A stretch of 64,000 nt of DNA from an uncultured Dehalococcoidia bacterium (GCA_951812625.1 CATOSP010000004.1:1-64000); one strand, 5' to 3'; numbered from the stretch's first letter, positions 37,301-46,406 are shown. The notes: generated by a model from the sequence alone, not told the origin. A program made the numbers and translations.

Positions 37301-40300
37301 GGCCTCCTCATCGTTCCAGTAGTCGTCGCAGATGGTCCCCCACCGGCCGTTGATGTAGATTTCCAGGCGTCCTTCGCACAGGTGCCCGTCCCCGGTGGTG
37401 CGCGTGCCGTCGACCAGGCGCAGCTCCCCGGTGTCGTCGTCGATTATCAGCACTTCCAGGGATCGGACCAGTCCCTGGTATTCCGCGCCGCCGCCGGTGT
37501 GGACCAGGGCGACCCGGTCGTTGTTCGAGTCCAGGTCGGGGGCGGCGGTCACCCTCACCGTCTGGGGGGTGGTCCAGTCGTCGTCGGTGAAGGTCAGGGT
37601 ATCGTTGACCAGGGACAGGTCGGTGCCAACGTCGCCGGTGATGGTCACCGTCACCTCCACCGTGGGCTCGGTGGCCAGGGTCACGGCGTATTCGCCGCCG
37701 GAGGCGTCCGCCTCCGTCACCGCCGGCTCCAGCGGGCTGAACAGGATGTCCGCCGTATCGTCGTCGTTGATGCTGACGGTGGCCTCGGCTGGCGTCCCGG
37801 CGCTGACCCGGGGGTCCGGCATGGTCCCGAACCCCAGCGTGACGCTCTCGTTGTCGTCGTCTATCAGGTCCTGGGCGCCCTCGATGGTGAAGGTCCGGGA
37901 CAGGGCCCCGCCGTCGGTGAAGGTGACGCTGGGGGAGACGGAGTAGTCGGCGGCGCTGGCCGTGCCCTGGGGCGTGGCCGTGATGGGAATGATGATGGTG
38001 CGCTCGGGGTTCGCGCTCACGGTCACGGTCACCTGCTGCGTCCCGCCCTCGTCCACGGTGTAGGAGGTCTGGGCGAACATGACCGTCACGATGGGGTTGT
38101 CGTTGTCGTCGATCTTCAGCGTGGTCTCGTTCCTGGTCCCGGCGGTTATCCGCTCGGGCAGGTTTGCCGTTCCAAAGCCCAGCTTGACGGTCTCGCCGTC
38201 ATCGTCCTCGGCGTCATCCACCGCCATGAAGGCGACTGTGTTCTCGGTCTCGTCCTCGGCGAAGGTGACGCTGGCGGGCACGTTGTAGTCGGCGGCGACC
38301 GCGCCCCCCTGCCCGGTGGCGGTGAGGGGGATGCTCACCTCGCGCTCGGGCAGGGCGCTCAGCCTGACGGTTACCTGGACCGTCTCCCCCTCGGCCAGGA
38401 GTTGGGAGTCCTGTCCGTACTCCACCGTCAGCACCGGGAAGTCGTCGTCGCCGAGGGCGATGGTCGCCGTCTCGTTGGCGCCGCCCGGAAGGACGTGGAG
38501 GTCGTCGAAGCTGAGGGTGATGCTCTCGCCGTCGTCGTCTATGGTGTCGTCCACCACCGTCACCGTGAAGGTCTTGGAGGTGTCGCCGGGGGCAAAGACC
38601 AGCTCATCGGGGCTGAGGGTGTAGTCCGCCTCCGTGGCCCCGCCGTGGGCCGTAACCGTGATGGGCAGCGACAGCGTCGTCTCGACAAAGGCCTCATCCA
38701 AGGTGACCGTCACGTCGAACACATCGCCCTCGACCTTGTCAAAGGTAGCGTTAGCGAAGGATGGGGTCGCCGTCTCGATAATCTTGACCTCCACTTCATC
38801 GCCCGGCGTCCAGGAAACTCCGGCATCATGCCAGAAAAAGAGGTCAGGTCCAAAATTATCGGCGTCAGAGAACAGGTAGCGTGTGCCGTCCACGACCATG
38901 GCACCCCTGTCGAACAGGGGCTGTGGGAGGTCTTCGAACATAAAAGTGTTAAGTGCACCGTAGTTGAGAGCAAAAAGCGCCGCCAGAGCATACAGCCCGC
39001 CGTCATACGCGAAGGTGGAGGCGCTGGCCGCTCCCCATCGCTCGAAGGGATGGTTCCACGCGGCCCTGTCTATCCTTACCCCCGTCGTCCTTTGCTGTTG
39101 CAGTGGGCCGACCGTACCCCCGCCCACGGTCACCGCGCTACAGAGGACCTCCCCGCAGGTGCGTGTGGCCGCGCCGTTGACGGACTGGCCCGCCGGGAGC
39201 TGGTCCGCCGCCTGCTGGATGTGGGCGGGAACGGCGGCGTTCCCCTCCCGGTGGACGCTGACTGCCGCGTTGTCTCCGAAGGGGTCCGCGCTGAGGTAGA
39301 TCCCGTCCGAATCCGCATCGCCAGGTTGAACGGTGTAGGCGAAAAGCAGCGCCTGGTAAGCATCTGTCGCGGAGGCAACCAGTTCCGCCTCACGCCGGTG
39401 TTGGGCGCCGTTGCCCAGCCAGAAGGGCACGGTGAGGGATTCTACTCCATTGACGGGCCGGGTCAGTACGTAGAGCATCTCAATGCGCTCGCCGACGGCG
39501 TAGGCGCTGCCGTTCCCGGGGCGCGAGACGACCTCCCCGTAGATGATCTGGGGGATGGCCCCTTCGTGGCCGTACAGGTACGTTTCCGGTATGTGATCAT
39601 CGGGCCTCTCGGAGGACATGTAGTAGAAGTCAGGGTCGTTGTCGGTGGAGACAAAGGTCAACCCTGCCTCCATGAGGTTCTTCGCTGCCAGCTCGATATT
39701 GCCGGAGCCTTGGCCCTCAATAAGTACGTAGTACGACTCTGTTACTTCGTCGTTCCACACATTGCCCCACGGCACGGAGTCCTCGCTCAGCGTGAAGGCC
39801 TGTAGTCCCGCCGTGGTCACCGAACCCGTGTACGTAAGATGCCTGCTTACGCCATCACCCACGTACACAGTTACGTCGAGGGTATCCGACGGCGTCTTGA
39901 CGTTCAGCGTGACCTTGTTGAGGTCGTATTCCCTATTGTCATGCAATCTGAATTCGTAATAAAAGTCCTGCGTGGCACTGATGGTGATGTCGGAGGGCCA
40001 GTCTAACCAGTCTTCGTTGCCGAGGATAAGAACCTCGGTGTCCACCTTGTGACTGGCGAAGGTCATGGCGGAGTGAGTGAGGGTGGCGTCGGCGGAGTCG
40101 TCGGTGGCCTGGATGGTCCCGCCGTCCAGGGCCAGGCTGTTTGCGAGCACCGAGATGCCGTCCGCGTCCGTGTCGCCGACCAGCACCGTGTAGCTGAACT
40201 GTTGCACCGCCGCGCTGGAACTGTCGCCGGAGTAACTCGCGTATCGCGGCCGCCCGGCGATGTCCAGGGTGATGCGGCGCGTGCCATCGGTGGTGCTGAC

Positions 40301-40498
40301 GGTCACCGCCTCGCTGAATGTGACCGACACGATGATTGTGTCCCCGGTGACGTAGGTCTCATCCGTGCCGGGATTGGACGTTATCGCCACCGTCGAGACG
40401 GTGGGGGCAGTGCTCTGCGCCCGGGCGGGCGAGGCTGTAAACAGGACCGCCGCCACGACGGCGGCAAGGATGGCCAGTATCGGGATCAGTCGGACCAT
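34349..40498 (-). CDS. Giant secreted adhesin with Calx-beta, SRCR, Ig-like and fn3 domains
   Basis: 2049 residues from ATG 40498, behind GAGGG. The longer upstream frame lacks a ribosome site. Residues 1-27 are a signal peptide ending in ARA. Residues about 30-560 hold FSEAVTVS-type repeats and LALDGG motifs also seen near 1270-1400. Calx-beta repeats occupy about 580-1020 (each with DYxxSPxxVTF and DDxxDDDxESVTL). One SRCR domain lies at about 1025-1145, with GRWGTICDDYWNDEEADVAC and eight cysteines. Then come SwmB-like domains (SATVNSSSLTLTYDK), two Ig-like repeats (GTAQVGETLTADTSGISDGD and a close copy), an fn3 domain (about 1735-1830) and another SwmB-like domain. There is no sortase or transmembrane anchor. 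A role in surface or matrix binding is inferred. Confidence 0.85.
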   Translation of the reverse strand: MVRLIPILAILAAVVAAVLFTASPARAQSTAPTVSTVAITSNPGTDETYVTGDTIIVSVTFSEAVTVSTTDGTRRITLDIAGRPRYASYSGDSSSAAVQQFSYTVLVGDTDADGISVLANSLALDGGTIQATDDSADATLTHSAMTFASHKVDTEVLILGNEDWLDWPSDITISATQDFYYEFRLHDNREYDLNKVTLNVKTPSDTLDVTVYVGDGVSRHLTYTGSVTTAGLQAFTLSEDSVPWGNVWNDEVTESYYVLIEGQGSGNIELAAKNLMEAGLTFVSTDNDPDFYYMSSERPDDHIPETYLYGHEGAIPQIIYGEVVSRPGNGSAYAVGERIEMLYVLTRPVNGVESLTVPFWLGNGAQHRREAELVASATDAYQALLFAYTVQPGDADSDGIYLSADPFGDNAAVSVHREGNAAVPAHIQQAADQLPAGQSVNGAATRTCGEVLCSAVTVGGGTVGPLQQQRTTGVRIDRAAWNHPFERWGAASASTFAYDGGLYALAALFALNYGALNTFMFEDLPQPLFDRGAMVVDGTRYLFSDADNFGPDLFFWHDAGVSWTPGDEVEVKIIETATPSFANATFDKVEGDVFDVTVTLDEAFVETTLSLPITVTAHGGATEADYTLSPDELVFAPGDTSKTFTVTVVDDTIDDDGESITLSFDDLHVLPGGANETATIALGDDDFPVLTVEYGQDSQLLAEGETVQVTVRLSALPEREVSIPLTATGQGGAVAADYNVPASVTFAEDETENTVAFMAVDDAEDDDGETVKLGFGTANLPERITAGTRNETTLKIDDNDNPIVTVMFAQTSYTVDEGGTQQVTVTVSANPERTIIIPITATPQGTASAADYSVSPSVTFTDGGALSRTFTIEGAQDLIDDDNESVTLGFGTMPDPRVSAGTPAEATVSINDDDTADILFSPLEPAVTEADASGGEYAVTLATEPTVEVTVTITGDVGTDLSLVNDTLTFTDDDWTTPQTVRVTAAPDLDSNNDRVALVHTGGGAEYQGLVRSLEVLIIDDDTGELRLVDGTRTTGDGHLCEGRLEIYINGRWGTICDDYWNDEEADVACRQLGFAGGSVVDASRFNAGSGRRAGFFPAGDDGQPTWLDDVRCNGSESDLLECRHRRSESGRVGCRRYEDVGIRCVKPNAPWIADIQFNGPPGGDRYDTGETVEVTLVWNEAVDVTVPQGGQAPTMWLSYGLESTRYTATYARGSGTDRTLFTYTVRDSTDRIHLLPDRVRARDGRITSVATGVEANLSHGYYLDRSERDSHQGEPARIVSDPVFNDPGDDGLFNSGEALEVTLKFSEDVLVDTLGGRPTLLVTLGGTEERVALYRRGRGTSQLLFSYHLKDRDGSHDTVEVLANSLALNGGIIRDVRRELNVSLEHRGAMSMFLPEEIANAEFGPDVGTNQGGQDESPPQLQSATVNSSSLTLTYDKTMDNSGSLSPGLFAVTVNGASRTVLGTGVGGSEVTLLLFPAVEAGDTVTVDYTVPTGESDFRIQDALGNAAVSFSGQVVTNNTAAPQTQRDSETRQQGREAANTLATGVPTVSGTAQVGETLTADTSGISDGDGLINVSYAYQWLADDADTDSGAGSSYTLTTADVGKTIKVRVSFTDDAGHAETATSAATGTVEPRPNSPASGTPTFSGTVQVGETLTADTSGISDGDGLTNVSYTYQWLADDADIDSATGSSYTLAAADAGKTIKVRVSFTDDAGNAETVISTGTEAVAAAVPRSPGGLTVSENDSGKLDLSWNAPASDGGSEITGYKVQWKESSANWDTPADVSEATVTWTDHTVSGLTDGVEYSFRVVAVNSAGDSGPSTEMNGTPRDTTAPALSSASVNGATLTITFDEALDANQTPDKSAFSVTVAANDRGVDTVEVLGDTVTITLVTSVFSGDTVTVDYTVPADGAAARLQDPAGNAAASSSAQPAANNTPAADRLTASVSSVPGSHNGHFTFELRFSENLLGFSYKTLRDHAFTVTGGDVTRSRRLDKPSNIGWEIHITPEGDGTVTIVLPVTADCTVQGAVCTHDRRPLSERREVTVPGPTP

Positions 40499-40754
40499 TG
40501 TTCCCTCGCGTTCAGAGGTTGGGTGACACCAGCACCGCCGGCTGCTGCAGTCAGGGCCGATGCCGTTTGCCAAAGGCGTGCTCCCGCCCGCACCCCGAAG
40601 CGTGGCGGTGTCTGACACCATCGTAGAAATGGAGCGGGTACGGAATCACGTTGGAGGAAGTGGGTTGGGCCCCCACAGTGGCTGCCGGGGCCGTAAAGAC
40701 TCGTTTCGTCGTCGTTCCGCATCATCACTTTGTCAAGGGCCTCGCCTTGCCGTC

Positions 40755-40770
40755 CAGGGCCTGTGCAAAG
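40755..40770 (+). repeat. 16-base direct repeat, copy 1
   Basis: CAGGGCCTGTGCAAAG; the same 16 bases occur at 41450-41465. The two copies bracket the ISAs1 remnant and could be a terminal sequence of that element or of a related deleted one. Confidence 0.7.
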
Positions 40771-41300
40771 TCCGAATCACACCGATATAGTGAGTTTGAG
40801 AGCCTCGTTCCAATGGGCGGCGTACCGGCGGCGTTGGCTGGGCACGTACCTGACCCCGCACCGCAACAACAGGCCCAATACCATGTTGTTGGTCGCCGCC
40901 ATCATCCGTTGCGTGTGCCCCAAGCGTAAATGGCACCAGTCCTCCCGCAGAGTCTCGTCCCGAAGGCAGCAATGTCGCCCAGCAGTTGGGGCTGGTTCTT
41001 CTTGACCGTCCAGACGTACTCTCCTCCACCCTCCACTACTTGCGCCGAAAGCTGACGCTGTGCCAGCATGGCGTCTCCACTAACCACCTTTAACCACCTT
41101 GCTGCACAGGTCTATGGCCTCCAGCAGGCGCGGGGCCGCCTTGATTTCGTTTTCCTTGGCGTCCACCTGTGCTTGGGCCAGCACTATGCCTTCCCCGGGA
41201 ACGCAGGCCACCATCAGATGCACTCCCCGCTTCTGACCCCCAAGGATGCTTCCCCGCAATGTCTTGCCGTATATGGCTATCTGGACCAGTTGTCCATCCG
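40770..41300 (-). pseudogene. ISAs1-family transposase remnant
   Basis: Minus-strand pieces in several frames match ISAs1-type transposases in order: IAIYGKTLRGSI and GQKRGVHLMVACVPGEG (about 41290-41180), VDAKENEIKAAPRLLEAIDL (about 41160-41110), SGDAMLAQRQLSAQVVEGGG and YVWTVKKNQPQLLGDI (about 41080-40980), and the end NNMVLGLLLRCGVRYVPSQR (about 40885-40820). The N-terminal third is missing, and there are frame breaks near 41090 and 40925. It lies upstream of the adhesin start, so it does not disturb that frame. Confidence 0.7.
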
Positions 41301-41449
41301 AAGGTCAGATACTTCTGTTTACCAAGTAATTATGAAAATATAGTGACAAAACTGCTGAAACTCATAAGAATTTCGTAACATTTTCGTGCAGACCAGTACT
41401 GTATGTTAGCAAGGGAAGACTTGAGGCGTTAGGACACCGGTCGAAAGCG

Positions 41450-41465
41450 CAGGGCCTGTGCAAAG
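41450..41465 (+). repeat. 16-base direct repeat, copy 2
   Basis: Same sequence as 40755-40770. It ends where the histidine-kinase fragment begins, so it may mark the edge of a deleted element. Confidence 0.7.
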
Positions 41466-41649
41466 CCGCAGGAGCCAGTCCGTCTCCGACGACGGGGTCG
41501 GCCTGCTGGAGGACTACGCTGAGCGGGGCCAGGGCTTCAGAGGCATGGCGACCGACGCGGAGCGAATGGGCGGCAGGCTCATCGTGGAATCGGGCGAACA
41601 GGAACGGGGGACGACCATCACCTGCGTGGTCCCCACCGAGTCCGCCTGA
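41466..41649 (+). pseudogene. Sensor histidine kinase, C-terminal fragment
   Basis: About 60 codons remain, ending at TGA 41647-41649. They hold the end of a HATPase domain: SDDGVGL (G1/D box), GFRGMATDAERMGGRLIVES (G2-like region with the NarX/DesK-type GM-RAxxxGG pattern) and GTTITCVVP. Everything upstream is lost at the direct repeat at 41450. It is followed after 13 bases by a response regulator start, as in NarL/DesK-type pairs. Confidence 0.7.
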
Positions 41650-41662
41650 AGAGGAGGCTGAT

Positions 41663-41872
41663 ATGTCATTGACCAATGGGATCAGGGTGATGTTGGTGGA
41701 CGACCATCCTATCACCAGGAGGGGCCTGCGGGAGGTCCTGGAAGAATCGGGTGGGTTCGAGGTCGTGGCCCAAGCGGCGGACGGCGTGGAAGCGGTCACT
41801 CACGCGGAGGAGACCAAGCCCGACGTCATTGTCATGGACGTGATGATGCCTAGGGCTACAGTCGCAGAATAA
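41663..41872 (+). pseudogene. NarL-type response regulator, truncated by IS701
   Basis: From ATG 41663 behind GAGGAGG. The receiver domain is normal up to residue 62: VMLVDDHPITRRGLREVL, then KPDVIVMDVMMP with the phospho-acceptor Asp. At 41850-41853 (CTAG) the IS701 element begins, and the frame ends a few codons later. The rest of the receiver and any DNA-binding domain are not on the other side of the IS. Confidence 0.8.
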
Positions 41873-43259
41873 GAGCAGGTAGAATTGGGGCAGTTGTTTG
41901 GTGATGAGGTGAGGCAGTGGTGGTTGGTAGAGATGAGATGGCGGAGGTCGCCCGGTGGGCCGATGGCATTGAGCGGGTACACCAGTGCATCGCAGGCAGG
42001 TTCCGGCGGCCGGAGCCGCGCAGGCGAGCCCTGGAATCTGAAGGGGTTGCTCAGCCCGGTGGAACGCAAGAACGGCTGGCAACTGGCGGAGCATGCGGGC
42101 GACGCCACTCCCTACGGGGTGCAGCGCCTGCTGTCTGGTTACGTCTGGGACGCGGACCTGGTACGGGACGATCTGAAGCAGTACGTGGTCGAGCATCTGG
42201 GCGACAGCGATGCGGTTCTGGTGGTGGACGAGACCGGGTTTCTCAAGAAAGGGGACAAGTCCGTCGGGGTGCAGCGCCAGTACAGCGGCACGGCAGGCCG
42301 GATCGAGAACTCTCAGATCGGGGTATTCCTGGCCTATGCGTCGGCCAGGGGCAGGACGCTGCTGGACCGGGAGTTGTACCTGCCCCAGGTGTGGGCTGAT
42401 GACCGGGAAAGACGGCGTGAGGCCGGGGTGCCGGAGAGCATCCGCTTTCGGACCAAGCCGCAGCAGGCACGGCTGATGCTGGAACGGGTGCTGGAATCGG
42501 GTGTTCCCTTCGCCTGGCTTACCGGGGACGAGGTCTACGGGAGCGACCGCAACCTGCGGTTGTGGCTGGAGCGTGAGGAGATTCCGCATGTGATGGCTAT
42601 AAAGAGCAACGAGAAGCTGTGGGCTTTGACGGACAGGGGACCGCTACAGGTGAGGGCGGACCGGCTGGCATCGCAGGTCGCGGAATCGGAATGGGTCAGG
42701 TGCAGCGCCGGCGACGGGGCCAAGGGGCCTCGGGTCTACGACTGGGCTGCCGTGGAAATACGGCCCCTGAGGGAACCGGGCAAGGGCCACTGGCTGCTGG
42801 CTCGCCGTAGCGTGTCCAACCCGGAGGAACTGGCCTGTTACGTCTGTTATGGCCCGTCGGGAACGGCCTTGGAAGAACTGGTCAGGGTCGCCGGGAGGCG
42901 CTGGACCATAGAGGAATGTTTTGAGGAGGCCAAGGGTCAGGTGGGTCTGGACCAGTACGAGGTGCGGCGGTGGGATGGCTGGTACCGGCACATCACGCTG
43001 GCGATGCTGGCCCACGCCTATCTGGCGGTAATCAGAAATCAGGCGGCGGAACAGGGAGAAGAGGGGGCCGCTACGGCCCCGGTGAGGAGCTGATTCCCGT
43101 GACTGTCCCCGAGGTGCGACGGCTGCTGACACGCCTGGTATGGACAGAAAACCAACCGCCCGATTTCATCCTGTACTGGTCGTGGTGGAGACGTCGCCAC
43201 CAAGCCCAAGCCAAGCAATGCCACTACAAAACGCGCCTATCACATCTGCAACTGTAGTA
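41854..43259 (+). mobile_element. IS701-family element, right end matching the MITE
   Basis: Left end GGCTACAGTCGCAGA and right end TCTGCAACTGTAGTA form imperfect inverted repeats. The left flank is CTAG and the right flank CTAT, so there is no clean target duplication and a rearrangement is likely. The last 16 bases, ATCTGCAACTGTAGTA, equal the right end of the 144-bp MITEs at 29383 and 59377. The carried transposase gene has two frameshifts. Confidence 0.75.
41917..43257 (+). pseudogene. IS701-family transposase, frameshifted
   Basis: The N-terminus is in one frame (MAEVARWADGIERVHQCIAG, RFRRPEPRRRALE). From about 42035 the second frame continues GLLSPVERKNGWQLAEHAGD, VLVVDETGFLKKGDKSVGVQ, then VPFAWLTGDEVYGSD and WTIEECFEEAKGQVGLDQYE, giving the Asp/Asp/Glu core. 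The last 55 codons (LIPVTVPEVRRLLTRLVW to the stop at 43257) are in a third frame from about 43085. Motif order is that of IS701 enzymes (IS4 superfamily). As written, no full-length protein is made, so the MITEs must use another copy or predate the damage. Confidence 0.85.
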
Positions 43260-43263
43260 CTAT

Positions 43264-43451
43264 GCCCGATGCCAGATCACCAGTGAGGAACTGGGCTAAG
43301 TTTATGTTCCGCAAAGACATAGCCAGTTCTCCTTGGCACGGTCTGGATTCAGCGGCAAGAGAGGCCAAGCTGCGAAACATGGCTTATCCTGTTTCAGCTG
43401 TGGCCAGCGGGAGTCGATGCGAGACCTGCCACCGGCACCACCCGGTAGCCT
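43264..43451 (+). other. Unassigned scrap between IS701 and a terminator
   Basis: Short open frames cross this stretch, including one with a Cys-x2-Cys-like CFSCGQRE in one frame and a His/Cys-rich end in another. None has a ribosome site. Its position just before a strong terminator suggests it is the 3' end of a gene whose beginning was lost when IS701 inserted. The product cannot be identified. Confidence 0.35.
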
Positions 43452-43481
43452 AACCCCGGGCAAATCAATTTGCCCGGGGTT
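43452..43481. terminator. Strong bidirectional intrinsic terminator
   Basis: AACCCCGGGCAAAT and ATTTGCCCGGGGTT pair perfectly over 14 bases with a two-base loop. CTTTTC follows on the plus strand. It separates the IS-scrap region from the CoA-transferase gene. Confidence 0.8.
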
Positions 43482-43597
43482 CTTTTCAGAAAGTTCCGGC
43501 AATTCGCCTTCCTGGTTTTTCGGGAATCTCCATCGACCATATTGGGTTAGAATAAGGCGAGTTAACCATAAGACGGCCATAGCCGGGAGGTGATTCA

Positions 43598-46273
43598 ATG
43601 GTGCAGGCCGGAGCAGAAGCGCCAACTACACCGGGAGCTTTGTCAGGAATCCGAGTGTTGGACTTCACCTGGGTCCGGGCGGGTCCCTGGTGCACCCGAT
43701 GGCTGGGGGCGCTGGGAGCCGAGGTTATCAAGGTTGAATGGCCCCAGAGCCCCAATACTCGGGGCAATAACATTGCAACGGGAGCGGGTACCCCGGAGGG
43801 CCTGCCCGCCAATCTCAACACCAACGGCCATTTCAGCGACACCAACTCCAACAAACTGAGCGTCACCCTGAACACGCGTACAGCCCGAGGCATTGACCTT
43901 ACCCGGCGCTTGGTGGCCATGTCCGACATCGTGATCGAGAACTTCGCCTACGGTGTATTGGAGCGGTGGGGTCTGGGATACGAGGAGATGAAGAAGCTCC
44001 GGCCTGACATCATTTACCTCTCCATGTCGGGCTTCGGCCACACAGGTCGGGACCGAGACTATCAAACCATGGGAGCCATTGCGCAAGCCCTGTCCGGTTT
44101 GACCTACACGTCGGGCCTGCCGGACAAGCCGCCCGCTGGTTGGGGCTGGTCCTACCTGGACGACACCGGTGGCTTATACGGGGCCATGTATGCTCTGAGT
44201 GCGATCTACCATCGCAACATGACCGGTCAGGGACAGCATGTCGACAGTTCCCAGTGGATCATCGGCGTCCCCCTTAATGGCCCCGCTTTTCTGGACATCC
44301 AGGCCAACGGTCGTTCCACCATGCGAGAGGGTTACCCTCCCGGCAACCGCGCTCACTGGCCTGGCACGCCCCTGGTGAACAACTACCGGGGGCGGACCGG
44401 GGCGCCGCACAACGCTTACAGGACCAGTCCGGCGGAGTACAACGACTGGTGTGCCCTGGCCTGCTTCTCCGACTATGAATGGCGGAAATTAGTGGGGGTA
44501 ATGGACTCTCCCAGTTGGGCCACCGGCGAGAAGTTTGCCACTCTTGAAGGTCGCCTGGAGCACCAGGAAGAGATGGACCAGGGGATAGAGGCGTGGACCA
44601 AGACTCTGGGCAAGTACGAGATCATGGAGCGATGCCAGGCGGCGGGAGTACCCGCCATGCCGGTTCAAAATAGCCAGGACCGGGTGGACAACGATCCACA
44701 GCTCAGGCATCGAGAGATGTACCGGGACGTGAAGCATCCCGCGCTGGGGACCTGGCCCCTTCAGAACGCTCCCTTCAAGATGTCGGAGACGCCTGCAATC
44801 AACAGCCGGTCAGGCCCCCTGATCGGCGAGCACAACAAAGAGGTGTTTCAGGGGTTGTTAGGCATCAGTCACGAGGTGCTGGTGAGCGGCTTCGCCGACG
44901 GCACCCTCTGGCCAAAGGACCTCAGCATGGGAGATTATCCCTACCTCAAGGAGATGATGGAGGATGCCTCGCCCGTACAGTGGAGCGGGAATGAGCCGAT
45001 GGCGAATCCCGGTCCGGCGCCGGCGCGGACGCCGGACCGGAGCCATGCGGGGGCCTTTGGGGGGCTGCGGGTGCTAGAGCTCGCCGATGAGAAGGGGCAA
45101 TGGTGTGGCAAGCAGATGGCTGACATGGGAGCAGACGTCATCAAGATAGAGCCGCCCGGTGGCGAGGCAGCCCGGACCGTGGGGCCCTTCTACCAGGACA
45201 TACCGAATCGAGAGAGGAGCCTTTACTTCTGGCATTACAACACCTCCAAGCGAGGGGTTACCTTGAATCTGGAGATGGAGGACGGGCGCCGGCTGTTCCG
45301 GCAAATGGCGGAGAAGGCGGATGTGATACTAGATACCTTCAGGCCCGGTTATCTGGCCTCCCTGGGGCTGGGGTACGAAGATCTGGCAAAGGGTAACCCC
45401 GGGCTGATTATGTGCTCACTGACCCCCTTCGGGCAGACCGGGCCGTGGCGGGACTTCCAGACCAGCGACCTGCTGCATCTGGCGGCGGGCGGACAGATGG
45501 CCAGGTGTGGCTATGACGACGACGTGGCACCAGATGCACCGCCCATCGCTCCCGGAGGAGGGCAGGCCTGGCACATCGGAAGTCACTACGCCTACATCGC
45601 CATTACCGCGGCGCTAGTTAACCGGTCGGTGACGGACCGGGGGCAGTACATAGATGCCTCGGTGCATGATGCCTGTGCGCTCACGACCGAGGGCCATGTG
45701 AACCAATACATTTACAACGGAAATGTGATTCCTCGTAGAACAGGAGGTGGAAACACCGCCACTGGGCCTAACGCCCAGGTCCTCTGTAAGGATGGAAAAT
45801 ACGTGAATGTCGGTCAGGTTACCCCGGAGCGTGTGCTGATGCTTGCACCGTGGATGGATGAGCACGGCTTGGCGGGCGATTTGCTGGATGAAAAGTACCG
45901 GGACCCAACGGTCATCGCCGAGAGCCAGTCACATATTCGCGGAATTTTCGAAAACTTCCTCGCCAACATCCCTCGGGACGAAGCCTACCATGGCTTGCAG
46001 AAGCGCGGCTCCAACGCGGGAGCGATCCGTTCCCCGGACGAGGTCATGCAGGACCCTCACCTGGAGGACCGGAGGTTCTGGACAGATGTAGAATACCCGG
46101 AACTTGGCAAGACATTTCGACACCCAGGCCCAGCGGCCATCTTCAACGGCTCACCCTGGAGAATATCCCGGCGTGCGCCTCTCATCGGGGAGCACAACGA
46201 AGAAATCCTGTGCGGGGAGTTGGGACTATCCAAGGCGGAGTTGGCCGTCCTGGCTGAGGGAGGTTCGGTGTAA
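43598..46273 (+). CDS. Double CaiB/BaiF (family III) CoA-transferase
   Basis: 891 residues, ATG 43598 behind GGGAGG. Two complete family III CoA-transferase units are joined in one chain. Unit 1 (about 12-430) has GIRVLDFTWVRAGPWCTRWL, a GAEVIKVE strand and GQGQHVDSS with Asp216. Unit 2 (about 475-885) has GLRVLELADEKGQWCGKQMA, a GADVIKIE strand and DRGQYIDAS with Asp686. The GQxxxD Asp is the acyl-carrying residue of the family. Single units are about 400 residues and work as interlocked dimers, so this fusion could fold as one such dimer. It moves CoA between organic acids. The substrate cannot be told. Neighbouring oxygenase-type genes suggest use in breakdown of organic acids. Confidence 0.9.
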   Translation: MVQAGAEAPTTPGALSGIRVLDFTWVRAGPWCTRWLGALGAEVIKVEWPQSPNTRGNNIATGAGTPEGLPANLNTNGHFSDTNSNKLSVTLNTRTARGIDLTRRLVAMSDIVIENFAYGVLERWGLGYEEMKKLRPDIIYLSMSGFGHTGRDRDYQTMGAIAQALSGLTYTSGLPDKPPAGWGWSYLDDTGGLYGAMYALSAIYHRNMTGQGQHVDSSQWIIGVPLNGPAFLDIQANGRSTMREGYPPGNRAHWPGTPLVNNYRGRTGAPHNAYRTSPAEYNDWCALACFSDYEWRKLVGVMDSPSWATGEKFATLEGRLEHQEEMDQGIEAWTKTLGKYEIMERCQAAGVPAMPVQNSQDRVDNDPQLRHREMYRDVKHPALGTWPLQNAPFKMSETPAINSRSGPLIGEHNKEVFQGLLGISHEVLVSGFADGTLWPKDLSMGDYPYLKEMMEDASPVQWSGNEPMANPGPAPARTPDRSHAGAFGGLRVLELADEKGQWCGKQMADMGADVIKIEPPGGEAARTVGPFYQDIPNRERSLYFWHYNTSKRGVTLNLEMEDGRRLFRQMAEKADVILDTFRPGYLASLGLGYEDLAKGNPGLIMCSLTPFGQTGPWRDFQTSDLLHLAAGGQMARCGYDDDVAPDAPPIAPGGGQAWHIGSHYAYIAITAALVNRSVTDRGQYIDASVHDACALTTEGHVNQYIYNGNVIPRRTGGGNTATGPNAQVLCKDGKYVNVGQVTPERVLMLAPWMDEHGLAGDLLDEKYRDPTVIAESQSHIRGIFENFLANIPRDEAYHGLQKRGSNAGAIRSPDEVMQDPHLEDRRFWTDVEYPELGKTFRHPGPAAIFNGSPWRISRRAPLIGEHNEEILCGELGLSKAELAVLAEGGSV

Positions 46274-46406
46274 CCCTGGTTTTCCTGCCGCAGCTAGTAT
46301 TACAACGCTGGTTCGTAATAAAAGGATCTTGAGCACATCTCCATGGCTACCTGCCCACCTGCCCACGCGGTTGGCGGAGTGGTCCGAGGCGGATTGGGAG
46401 TCCAAG

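Noticed and set aside
36254..39805. 1183-codon open frame on the plus strand
   Set aside because: It lies antisense to the adhesin repeats and has a Gly/Val/Arg/His-rich composition with no motifs. High GC and third-position bias of the real gene leave the opposite frame open.
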